A DNA stretch of 32,637 nucleotides from the IMG/VR virus record IMGVR_UViG_3300009184_000124, positions 1-32,637 of that record; one strand, 5' to 3'. How positions within the stretch are numbered: the first letter of the stretch is position 1; each line of letters starts with the position of its first letter. Made by a program: the position numbers and the translations under genes. Of the stretch, positions 8,238-15,653 are shown in pieces. Below the pieces are notes generated by a model. The model had not been told where the DNA came from. It did no database searches and worked only from the letters and a program-made list of their open reading frames with translations. Source of the DNA: a virus.

Positions 8238-9185
8238 TTATGGTAGTCGCATTATTGTTGCGGCTCTTCTTTCTATTTCTGCTTTATCCATATATGAATT
8301 AGTTTCAGAATCTTGTCCTCTTAACTTTGCAAGGGCTTTATCAATTCTATTTAAATCACGTCCATATCTATCAGCAATTGGCCCGCCTTCTGGTTCTGCT
8401 TCTTGCTCCATATCACTCATTAATTCAGCTCTGCGCCTTAAAAGTACTTTAATCTTTTCAGAATTTTTAATAGCCTTATAATCAGGATTAATTGTTTTTA
8501 CAGGTTCAGATTTTGGTTGAGATTTTTGATATGCTGCGGCTCTTACTTTCATTAAAATAGGATCATTAGCATCTAACTCTGATATATTTTTATCATCAGA
8601 TTGTGCATTTAATACTGCGGCAAATGATTTAGCGTCACGCACAGGCTCTCCAAATAATTCTACAGTAGGTTCATCATAATCATCTGACATATTTATTCGA
8701 ATTGCTCCATCTTGATAGCCTAAATCTAATACGAGTGTATTATAATTTTTACCTACCGCTGTACCACCTCTGATTCCTTTACCTGCTTTTTCTGCCCATG
8801 CGGCAACTTTATTTACCAAAGAGGTTACACCTTTGTCTTTTGCAAACTTTTTTATATTACTTGGTACATAAGCTTCACTTATTTCATCTTCTTCAATTGG
8901 ACCATGATCGTCTTCTGGATTGTCTGAACCATAGTCGTCATCATCATAGAATGAATCAGCGTCTTCAGCGTCTAGCATATCATTAACTATATCCATCATT
9001 TCATTGAAAGCACCTAATAGTCCTTGTTTTGAAACTGTTGGTATAGTAGAATCTGTTGATATATTACGATTTAAATTACTAAGTATAGCTTCTAATTTTT
9101 CTGCTGATGATTTAGATTTAGCTTCATTAATATTTTCTTTAAGTAGACCAGCTAATTTTTGTAATTGTTTTCTTTCATTATTCAT
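8238..9185 (-). CDS. Head-module protein of unknown function with amphipathic N-terminus
   Basis: A 315-residue protein. The N-terminus (MNNERKQLQKLAGLLKENIN) is a short amphipathic helix ending in INE-A, the pattern of a T4 capsid-targeting leader with an (L/I)xE cleavage point. A very acidic stretch (about 75-100) follows. Then comes an ordered segment (about 105-195) with GKGIRGGTAVGKNYNTLVLD and VELFGEPVRDAKSFAAVLN, and a helical charged C-terminus. I do not recognise the domains. Placement between portal and prohead protease suggests a prohead-core or internal head protein. The ATG at 9185 overlaps the upstream stop as TAATG. Confidence 0.7.
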   Translation of the reverse strand: MNNERKQLQKLAGLLKENINEAKSKSSAEKLEAILSNLNRNISTDSTIPTVSKQGLLGAFNEMMDIVNDMLDAEDADSFYDDDDYGSDNPEDDHGPIEEDEISEAYVPSNIKKFAKDKGVTSLVNKVAAWAEKAGKGIRGGTAVGKNYNTLVLDLGYQDGAIRINMSDDYDEPTVELFGEPVRDAKSFAAVLNAQSDDKNISELDANDPILMKVRAAAYQKSQPKSEPVKTINPDYKAIKNSEKIKVLLRRRAELMSDMEQEAEPEGGPIADRYGRDLNRIDKALAKLRGQDSETNSYMDKAEIERRAATIMRLP

Positions 9186-9901
9186 TATAGTTCTTTTATC
9201 TTTTTATAAGCTTCTACAACTGATGATTTTATTTTCTCCATAAGACGATTTGTCGGGGCATTTCCTGTCTCATGCAATTCTAATTTTAATTTAGAAGCAT
9301 ATTCTAATATAGCATTTACTTCTTTTAATTTTTTATTTGCTAACTTAGCAGCTTCATTAAATTGTTGAGATTTATTACGCTTAGTTATTTCTGTTTTAAT
9401 TCCTTCTTGTAAAGGTTCTTTTAAATACTCAAATAATTGCTTATAGATAAATCCTCCTTTTGAAGGGCGATTAGGTATTGATGGAGCTTCTTCCCAACCT
9501 TTCATTATATTTTTACTTTTACCAGCAGCTAGTTTTGGCTCAACATCTTTAGCTTCTTTTACTTTTTTAGTGTATCCTGCTTTATATACCTTCTCAGGTA
9601 CATCAAGACCTGGTAAAAAAGCTTCGCCTCCACCAGTTACAGATCCTTCTTCATCTACATTTTCTTTTTTTACAATATCAGTCATATTAAGTCCCATACT
9701 AAAAGCCTTGTCTTCGAATTTACCAAATGTATCGGCATCTAGAGAATAGTAGTCTCCATCTTTATCTAATTTATCGTAAAATTCTGTATTTAATAGATTG
9801 TCTACTTTAGGATCATTTGTAGAAAATAATACTTTGTCATACTGACCTTCAAACTCTTCTCTAAGACGTAGTGTTGAAAATTGTTGATTAAATTCTTTCA
9901 T
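9185..9901 (-). CDS. Head-module protein, function unknown
   Basis: A 238-residue, highly charged and mostly helical protein. The N-terminus (MKEFNQQFSTLRLREEFEGQ) is an amphipathic helix. A central Gly-rich loop with GSVTGGGEAFLPGLDVPEKV lies at about 87-107. The C-terminal third (AAKLANKKLKEVNAILEYASKLKLELHE) is a probable coiled coil. No family is recognised. TAATG overlaps on both sides place it in a translationally coupled group with its two neighbours, between portal and protease, where T4 has scaffold-core genes. Core or chaperone roles are inferred only from position. Confidence 0.7.
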   Translation of the reverse strand: MKEFNQQFSTLRLREEFEGQYDKVLFSTNDPKVDNLLNTEFYDKLDKDGDYYSLDADTFGKFEDKAFSMGLNMTDIVKKENVDEEGSVTGGGEAFLPGLDVPEKVYKAGYTKKVKEAKDVEPKLAAGKSKNIMKGWEEAPSIPNRPSKGGFIYKQLFEYLKEPLQEGIKTEITKRNKSQQFNEAAKLANKKLKEVNAILEYASKLKLELHETGNAPTNRLMEKIKSSVVEAYKKIKEL

Positions 9902-10752
9902 TATGCAGATCTTTTTAGCTCATCAATTAAATCTAGATACTGAAGAATACCGGTAATTATCTCGTCTTTAATAGTCTGATTTTCTTTAATAGGAGTAACA
10001 AACTTAAGTACTTCTTCTAATTTAATTTTTATAACTTGATCTTGTGTAGATTCTTTTAGTGATACTAATTCTGATTTTATGGTCTTTAATTGTCCATTTA
10101 AATAGACTCTTAAATTCTTTGTATCAGAAATATTTGTAATATATTCTTTTAATACTTCTTTTTGCTTTTCAGACATGTTTTGATACTTGTTATTGAATTT
10201 TTCTACAAGTATTTTATAAGCCATTAGTCTAATTTCTTTATCTTCTTTCATAAACTCCTGGATCAGTGACTTTGGAGCTTTAGTATCATCTAAAGATTTT
10301 ACTGATAGATGTTCTAAAAGATTAATTTTATTTAGAATTAGTTGTTTTGTATCAACAGATTCACTATTTTGAGATTCAAATATAGTATAAATTGAAGCAA
10401 AAGGCTTATAATTTTCTATTTTGGCTTTAAAAAAATTATCTAAATCGTAGTTTGCTTTAATTTCTTTAATTAAATTATACTTTAACTTATTTATTTTATC
10501 ATGATCTAACTTATTATATTGTTCTATAATAGTAGAAATAAGAATTTCAGACTTAGCTTCAGTTAATTTTGGACTGGAGGAAAATGTGCCATAAAGACTA
10601 TACTCTTTTCCTAATTCTGTATTAGTAAAATACTTTTTTAAGATCCTAACAGCTTTTGAGTCCTGGTTATTAATTAAATCAGACGTAGTCTGTCTAACTA
10701 GTAATTCAAATAAAATACCAGTATTTCTAAATTTAGAATGTTTAATGCTCAT
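9901..10752 (-). CDS. Conserved T4-type phage protein next to the portal, function unknown
   Basis: A 283-residue helical protein. The N-terminus has FRNTGILFELLVRQTTSDLINN (residues 8-29), which I recall as a conserved opening in uncharacterised proteins of marine T4-type phages, next to structural genes. The rest is helical with many Lys and Glu (for example KYQNMSEKQKEVLKEYITN). It is the first gene after the portal, with a 36-nt gap that holds a RATATTTAT motif. An assembly or head-core role is inferred from position; there is no catalytic motif. Confidence 0.7.
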   Translation of the reverse strand: MSIKHSKFRNTGILFELLVRQTTSDLINNQDSKAVRILKKYFTNTELGKEYSLYGTFSSSPKLTEAKSEILISTIIEQYNKLDHDKINKLKYNLIKEIKANYDLDNFFKAKIENYKPFASIYTIFESQNSESVDTKQLILNKINLLEHLSVKSLDDTKAPKSLIQEFMKEDKEIRLMAYKILVEKFNNKYQNMSEKQKEVLKEYITNISDTKNLRVYLNGQLKTIKSELVSLKESTQDQVIKIKLEEVLKFVTPIKENQTIKDEIITGILQYLDLIDELKRSA

Positions 10753-10773
10753 AGTTTTTTGAATACTCTAGTA

Positions 10774-10782
10774 ATAAATATC
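10774..10782 (-). promoter_or_regulatory. RATATTTAT motif in the gap after the portal gene
   Basis: GATATTTAT on the minus strand, 21 nt before the ATG at 10752. It sits in the 36-nt gap between the portal stop and the next gene. Confidence 0.45.
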
Positions 10783-10788
10783 TATATA

Positions 10789-12693
10789 TTAATCTAAACC
10801 CTCAATTATATTCTCGCCACTTAAAAGATTTGATTCTTCGAATAACTTTGTTTTTCTACCTCCTTTATTCATTTTAGAAAGCATACCCCTATTCTTTAAA
10901 TATTCAGTCATTGTGTTTTCAAGAGCTAATGGAGATCCTCCTTTAAAATTTTGTTTTAAACTATCTTCACCAGCTTGATTAGAATCTCTTCTATCTGCTG
11001 AACCAATAGGATCACGACCGAAAGCAGATTTATCAGTGCCTGTGGTTGAACTAAAACTCTTAGGGCGTCCTGGTTTATTTTCATCATAGCCATAAGGTGC
11101 ATTAAGAACTTCGTCATCTTTACCTCCATATAGACTTGCTATTTGATGTGGTGTTCCGTATGCTTGCCCAGATTCTGATGGATCATTTCCTTCTTCTGCA
11201 ATTTGTTTATATCTAAAGTCTCTTTTTTTATCTTCTACAATCTGATCTTCTAGTTCACCAAATTGATCTTCAGAGAAGTGGAATATCTTATCATAAATAA
11301 AGTCTCTTGGTAAAAGAGATCCTTCCATGGCTTGTTTAGCAAGATCTATTTTCTCCTTAAATAATGCAATCCTCTCTTGATCATAAATAATAGACGGATT
11401 AGTTAGAGAAAGGGTAAAGTTGGCAGCACTTTCATTAGTGTATCCATGAGCATACAAATGTATTAAACCAATTTTAGTTAGTTCAGATATAAGAATTCTT
11501 TGTAGTCTTTCTATTGTTCTAGCAAATCTGATATCTTCCGCAGCAAGTGTTGCTTTACCAGTTAAATCTTTTTCATATCCCATGAAAGCCTTAGGAATCT
11601 TAAGAGCTGCAAATAACTTTTCTCTAAAATAAGCCACATCTTCAATACCATTATATTCTAAACCTTTAGCTGTATCTATTTTAGTAGACGTATCATTTCC
11701 TCTAACAGGAATAAAGAAGTCTTCTAATAGGTTTTGCTGATTATATTTAAGATTATAATTACCGGTATTAGGATCAATAAGAGGAGTTTTTTTCATCTTA
11801 TTAATCATCTTTTGGATATAGTTATCTACTTCTGCTGGGGGAATTGCTCCTACATTAACATAAAATATTCTCCTTTCAGGAGCCCTAGTAATACGATGGA
11901 TTAGCATCGCATCTTCAATTAGAGTATATTGTTTAAATAGTTTACGAGCTGGCTCAAGATAAGATCTACCATAAGGAAGATAGTTAACATCTCCTGTTAA
12001 TCTAAAGTGCGCCATCTCATAATTGTCAAACCAAACACCAGAATCACGATTTTGTGCGGAGCTATACCCTGTAGATGAAGCCAGTGTTGCATTTGGATCA
12101 TACTTAAATCTAACTTCTTGTGGATTTTCATGATTGAATCCTTCTTCGCGCACAATATTATATGCAGAGAAAGGAATAACATTATAAACACCATATTTTT
12201 CTGCTATCTCTAATTTGAGGTAGAAATCACCATACTTAGCCATATTACGAACCCAAGACCAAAGATTAAATTCAATATTAAGTACAGAATAAAATAAGTT
12301 GTAGAGGAGCTTCTGAATATTTTCGTCAGCAGATCTAATTTGTAATACTTCACCTTGTTCATTTTTAAGTGTACACTCATCTGCTACGATATCTAATGCA
12401 GAACAACATATTGCATCTGTATCCATAGCATCATAATCTGCATAGATTTGAACCCTAGCTGATTGATAATTCTGGGCTAAGTTAAGATTTACACCATATG
12501 CCGTAGACATTGTGTAGACCTTATTAAATCTATCTACTAAAGAGTTAGTTTGAATAACACCAGACCTTTGAATAGTATCTGTGTCAATTACTTTTAGCAT
12601 ATCTCCACCTTCATTACGAATAATTACGTCTGTAGAAAACAAACGTCTAAGAGTGGAAAATAAATTGTTCTGTTTTTGTGGTTGTTCTGCCAT
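10789..12693 (-). CDS. gp20: Portal protein (gp20-like)
   Basis: The portal forms the dodecameric ring at the head vertex through which DNA is packaged and ejected. Starting at ATG 12693 (MAEQPQKQNN) it has 634 residues. A longer in-frame start inside the terminase gene would add 23 residues and is unlikely. Family segments include DYDAMDTDAICCSALDIVADECT (about 90-112), APERRIFYVNVGAIPPAEVDNYIQKM (about 270-295), and PKAFMGYEKDLTGKATLAAEDIRFARTIERLQ (about 370-400), all typical of T4-type portals. The C-terminal 130 residues are Gly/Asp/Lys-rich and probably disordered. The start lies 5 nt past the terminase stop, giving the terminase-portal order. T4 gp20 has 524 residues, so this version is larger. 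Confidence 0.93.
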   Translation of the reverse strand: MAEQPQKQNNLFSTLRRLFSTDVIIRNEGGDMLKVIDTDTIQRSGVIQTNSLVDRFNKVYTMSTAYGVNLNLAQNYQSARVQIYADYDAMDTDAICCSALDIVADECTLKNEQGEVLQIRSADENIQKLLYNLFYSVLNIEFNLWSWVRNMAKYGDFYLKLEIAEKYGVYNVIPFSAYNIVREEGFNHENPQEVRFKYDPNATLASSTGYSSAQNRDSGVWFDNYEMAHFRLTGDVNYLPYGRSYLEPARKLFKQYTLIEDAMLIHRITRAPERRIFYVNVGAIPPAEVDNYIQKMINKMKKTPLIDPNTGNYNLKYNQQNLLEDFFIPVRGNDTSTKIDTAKGLEYNGIEDVAYFREKLFAALKIPKAFMGYEKDLTGKATLAAEDIRFARTIERLQRILISELTKIGLIHLYAHGYTNESAANFTLSLTNPSIIYDQERIALFKEKIDLAKQAMEGSLLPRDFIYDKIFHFSEDQFGELEDQIVEDKKRDFRYKQIAEEGNDPSESGQAYGTPHQIASLYGGKDDEVLNAPYGYDENKPGRPKSFSSTTGTDKSAFGRDPIGSADRRDSNQAGEDSLKQNFKGGSPLALENTMTEYLKNRGMLSKMNKGGRKTKLFEESNLLSGENIIEGLD

Positions 12694-12698
12694 AATTT

Positions 12699-14294
12699 TT
12701 ATATAAGCCAGGTTAAATCTTGTGTTTCTGATCCTTGTGATGTGTTTATATTCATACTCCAAGGATTTTGATTATATTGATCACTAGTATTATAAGCAAT
12801 ACTTGTATCCGCTGTTTTAGTAAAGCTATTTAAAGTTGCATAAGTTAAACTTTCAGCAGTTTTTTTATACATAAGAGAGGTTTCTCTTAAATACATAGCT
12901 ATAGAAAAACACATAACCAAATCATCATTATAACTACTCATAGCTTGAGCCTTACCATTTTTCCAAATAAAAACCCTAAGTTCTTCTAATAGTCTTATTG
13001 ATTTTATATTAGCAAGTCTATTTTCTACAAAATTTCTCAGCTTCTCTACAGCTAGAGGTCTTGTCTTTTCTGTAGTAGAGAAACCAGGAACTAATCCATC
13101 TGCTCTATTATACTTATCTACATATCTAGAAAAGTCCATATTTTGTTCTTGCTTATAACTATAGTGGATATTATTATATCCTCTTTCTATAATAGTTTGA
13201 ATAACATCCCAACCTATATTTGCATTTTCTACTACAAGTAGAGCATTATTATATTCTGAAGCTATACTCAAAAGAATGTTTGCATAATCTCTAGTACCTA
13301 TTTGGGATTTATATTCTGCAACTTGTGTTACTGATTCAACATCTATAACATGGAATGCGGAATAGTCATTTCCATCACCACGAGCCACGTCAGCCACAAC
13401 AGCATAGTATTTTAGAGGATCGGGATATTCCCATATCCATAAAGCTTTGTCTAAACCACGCCGCTCTATTGGATCACAAATCATATTCTCTTCATACCAA
13501 GTAAGAATATCTGGTTCTATAACTGTATTACCTGATGAAGCAAAGTCACAATCGCACTCTTGAGCCGCATTTCTTTTACCTAAAGTAATATCTTGATCGT
13601 CTCTCCAGTCTTGATTACGTTCAGGATGAACAGACCAAGGAAGAGATATAGGAATAAATTTATTCTCTTGCTTTTGAGCTGTAGTATAGGTTTTATGAAA
13701 CCAGTTACCTACACCATTAGGAGTAGATAGCGCCACGCAACCACCACCTGTCGCCAAAGTTTGTTGAGCGGCTGTAAAAATAGTTTCAATATTATCAATA
13801 AACGCAGCTTCATCTATTACAAGTAACGATACTGCTTCAGAACGTCCTGCATCACCTGCTGCGGATACAGCTTTTATTTGTGATCCATTAGAAAGTCTTA
13901 AACTAAGTCGATTATCCTCTGCGGCAGTTATTTTTAACCAAGTTGGTAAATTTTGGTAAGCGAATCTTACTTTAGTTACCATGTTTTTAGCAGTTTCTTG
14001 CTTAGTTGCAATAACAAGTACATTTTTATCTTTATTAAAAAGCATTAACCATAAAGAATAAGCAGACACGAGTGTAGATATACCTAGCTGTCTTGACTTA
14101 TTTATTATAGAGTAGTCATGCTTTTGAAATAATCTTAATACTTTTTCTTGGAATGGATATAGATCAAATAATTGGCGGCCTCTTTGTGGATGCTGGATCA
14201 TGTAATACTTTTTCATAAAGTAAACAGGGTCTGTTGCGCATCTTACAAATTCTTCCTTTATTCTTTCTTTTATATTGATCTGTGTATCAGCCAT
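12699..14294 (-). CDS. gp17: Large terminase subunit (gp17-like), ATPase and nuclease
   Basis: This packaging motor cuts concatemeric DNA and pumps it into the prohead through the portal. In 531 residues I see the ATPase with Walker A SRQLGIST (67-74), Walker B LLVIDE (157-162) and coupling motif ALSTPNG (188-194). The RNase H-like nuclease follows, with Asp302 (VVADVARGDGNDYS), Glu356 (LLVVENANIGWD) and Asp457/Asp458 (SSYNDDLVM). All catalytic residues are present. Length is close to T4 gp17 (610 aa) but lacks some N-terminal sequence. No small terminase (gp16-like) is recognised next to it. The start overlaps the stop of the two-membrane-segment protein as TAATG. Confidence 0.95.
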   Translation of the reverse strand: MADTQINIKERIKEEFVRCATDPVYFMKKYYMIQHPQRGRQLFDLYPFQEKVLRLFQKHDYSIINKSRQLGISTLVSAYSLWLMLFNKDKNVLVIATKQETAKNMVTKVRFAYQNLPTWLKITAAEDNRLSLRLSNGSQIKAVSAAGDAGRSEAVSLLVIDEAAFIDNIETIFTAAQQTLATGGGCVALSTPNGVGNWFHKTYTTAQKQENKFIPISLPWSVHPERNQDWRDDQDITLGKRNAAQECDCDFASSGNTVIEPDILTWYEENMICDPIERRGLDKALWIWEYPDPLKYYAVVADVARGDGNDYSAFHVIDVESVTQVAEYKSQIGTRDYANILLSIASEYNNALLVVENANIGWDVIQTIIERGYNNIHYSYKQEQNMDFSRYVDKYNRADGLVPGFSTTEKTRPLAVEKLRNFVENRLANIKSIRLLEELRVFIWKNGKAQAMSSYNDDLVMCFSIAMYLRETSLMYKKTAESLTYATLNSFTKTADTSIAYNTSDQYNQNPWSMNINTSQGSETQDLTWLI

Positions 14295-14986
14295 TATTTA
14301 TGCGTTATAGCAAGACTTACTACTAAAGCTGCTAGAACAAATTTTTGTATTTTACCAATTTTAAATCTTCTATTACTTTTTTTAATGTCTTCTTTTAATC
14401 CACCAATTTGAGTTTTGTAGTTATCACCTTGTTCAACTTGTTTTTGGATTATAGACTGATAATTAACCTCTTTATCTCTTAAAGTAGCCACTATTTGATT
14501 AGTATTTTGTATTGTTTGATCTTGATTAACTATAACATTATCTTGAGCAATTATAATATCTTTATTAATATCTGCTTGTTGTAAATCGACTACTACGGTT
14601 TTACTTACTTGAATAGGAAGTTGGGTTGTATCATTAGATACCTCAGCATACTTTTCAGGATATCTAGCAACAAAAAAACTATCTACTTGACTAGGAGTAT
14701 ATAAATGAGAAAGTTCTGATTGTTTTAAACTAGATTTTAAATTTGATATTTTACCTTTTAAAGAATCAGTTTTTTCAACTAAAAAAGCATTTTGTCCTTG
14801 TAGAGAATCTATACTTAATTCTAATGTATCATTTACAAGAGCAATAGAATCAATTCCATGTTGAAGAGAATCTATCTTTGCTTCATAAGGTTTAGTATTA
14901 AATTTAGCAGGCTTATAAACGAATAAATACCATATAACAATTAGGGCCGCAAGGATTAAGGAAATGCTAATCAGTGTCTTTTTCAT
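14294..14986 (-). CDS. Membrane-anchored coiled-coil protein with two terminal hydrophobic segments (possible lysis/spanin or envelope protein)
   Basis: A 230-residue protein with an N-terminal membrane segment after KK (residues about 4-24, LISISLILAALIVIWYLFVY). A long helical, probably coiled-coil, middle with repeated DSL/IDSLQ motifs (about 38-90) follows, and a Gln/Asn-rich helix lies at about 130-195. A second hydrophobic stretch near the C-terminus (about 213-228, KFVLAALVVSLAITHK) is preceded by basic residues. It lies directly upstream of terminase with TAATG coupling, and 20 nt of its start overlap the previous gene. The architecture could suit a spanin-like protein bridging the envelope, or a tail or structural protein. 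It has no lipobox and no homologue I recognise. Confidence 0.65.
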   Translation of the reverse strand: MKKTLISISLILAALIVIWYLFVYKPAKFNTKPYEAKIDSLQHGIDSIALVNDTLELSIDSLQGQNAFLVEKTDSLKGKISNLKSSLKQSELSHLYTPSQVDSFFVARYPEKYAEVSNDTTQLPIQVSKTVVVDLQQADINKDIIIAQDNVIVNQDQTIQNTNQIVATLRDKEVNYQSIIQKQVEQGDNYKTQIGGLKEDIKKSNRRFKIGKIQKFVLAALVVSLAITHK

Positions 14987-15332
14987 TATTATCTATTTTA
15001 GGTTGTTCTACAGAGTCTATCTGTTGTTTAAGAAGTCTTAATCTGTCAGGAATATTACCTACCGCTATTTTATATCCGGCTACATCTTTAAGTTTTAAGG
15101 TTCCGTCTGGGTTCCTTACACTATATTTAGCTATGATAGCTTTTACTTTTGATTGAAGATCAGCGTATTCTTTTTTCTTTTTATCAAGATCTCTAAAATC
15201 TTTTTCTGTTGATTTAAGATCTGCTTTAGTAGGCTCTTGATCTTCTAGATCTTCTTCTGCCTCCTCTCTGATTTTAGAAATAATAGTGAGATTATTCTCA
15301 GTTAAGTACTTCTGGATGTTAAACGGTTCCAT
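14967..15332 (-). CDS. Small charged protein, function unknown
   Basis: A 121-residue protein. The N-terminus MEPFNIQKYLTENNLTIISK followed by IREEAEED has a short leader-like helix and IREEA, then a charged coiled coil (TEKDFRDLDKKKKEYADLQS). A small ordered part lies at about 70-95 (SVRNPDGTLKLKDVAGYKIAV). No family is recognised. It overlaps the next gene by 20 nt, the largest overlap in the window. A RATATTTAT motif lies 14 nt before the ATG. Confidence 0.6.
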   Translation of the reverse strand: MEPFNIQKYLTENNLTIISKIREEAEEDLEDQEPTKADLKSTEKDFRDLDKKKKEYADLQSKVKAIIAKYSVRNPDGTLKLKDVAGYKIAVGNIPDRLRLLKQQIDSVEQPKIDNNEKDTD

Positions 15333-15346
15333 TGTCTCTTTTACTT

Positions 15347-15355
15347 ATAAATATT
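15347..15355 (-). promoter_or_regulatory. RATATTTAT motif upstream of 121-residue protein and terminase operon
   Basis: AATATTTAT on the minus strand, 14 nt before the ATG at 15332 and just before the stop codon of the upstream gene ends. It heads the run leading to terminase and portal. The sequence is locally near-palindromic, with TATAAATA on the opposite strand. Confidence 0.45.
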
Positions 15356-15357
15356 TA

Positions 15358-15603
15358 TCAATCATCTAAATCTTCTTTAGGCTCTGGAGTCCTATAAGAT
15401 TTGGTTAATTCGTACCACTTATTGTGGTCATATTTAACGCCGTAAAAATAGTATTCTGAAGTTTTTTTATCCGAATCTGGATAAATTATTGCTGGACCTG
15501 TAGTACAATGAGGTTTATATAAGCCATTTTTATCCTCATAAAGGTGCATAATAATTCCCTCTATAGTCTTTATTTTTCTAAAACCTGTTTCTTTCTTAGC
15601 CAT
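15358..15603 (-). CDS. Small protein with GPAIIYPD/Tyr repeat-like unit
   Basis: An 81-residue protein. The segment TTGPAIIYPDSDKKTSEYYF followed by YGVKYD resembles the MORN-like units with GPAxxYxDG and YxxNGxxHR that recur in uncharacterised phage proteins. Only one unit is present here. The C-terminus is acidic. Gaps on both sides (25 and 50 nt) make it partly independent. No function can be given. Confidence 0.55.
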   Translation of the reverse strand: MAKKETGFRKIKTIEGIIMHLYEDKNGLYKPHCTTGPAIIYPDSDKKTSEYYFYGVKYDHNKWYELTKSYRTPEPKEDLDD

Positions 15604-15653
15604 AAACTTAATTTACTATTACAATATACAATAAAAAATTGATATAAAAAAAT

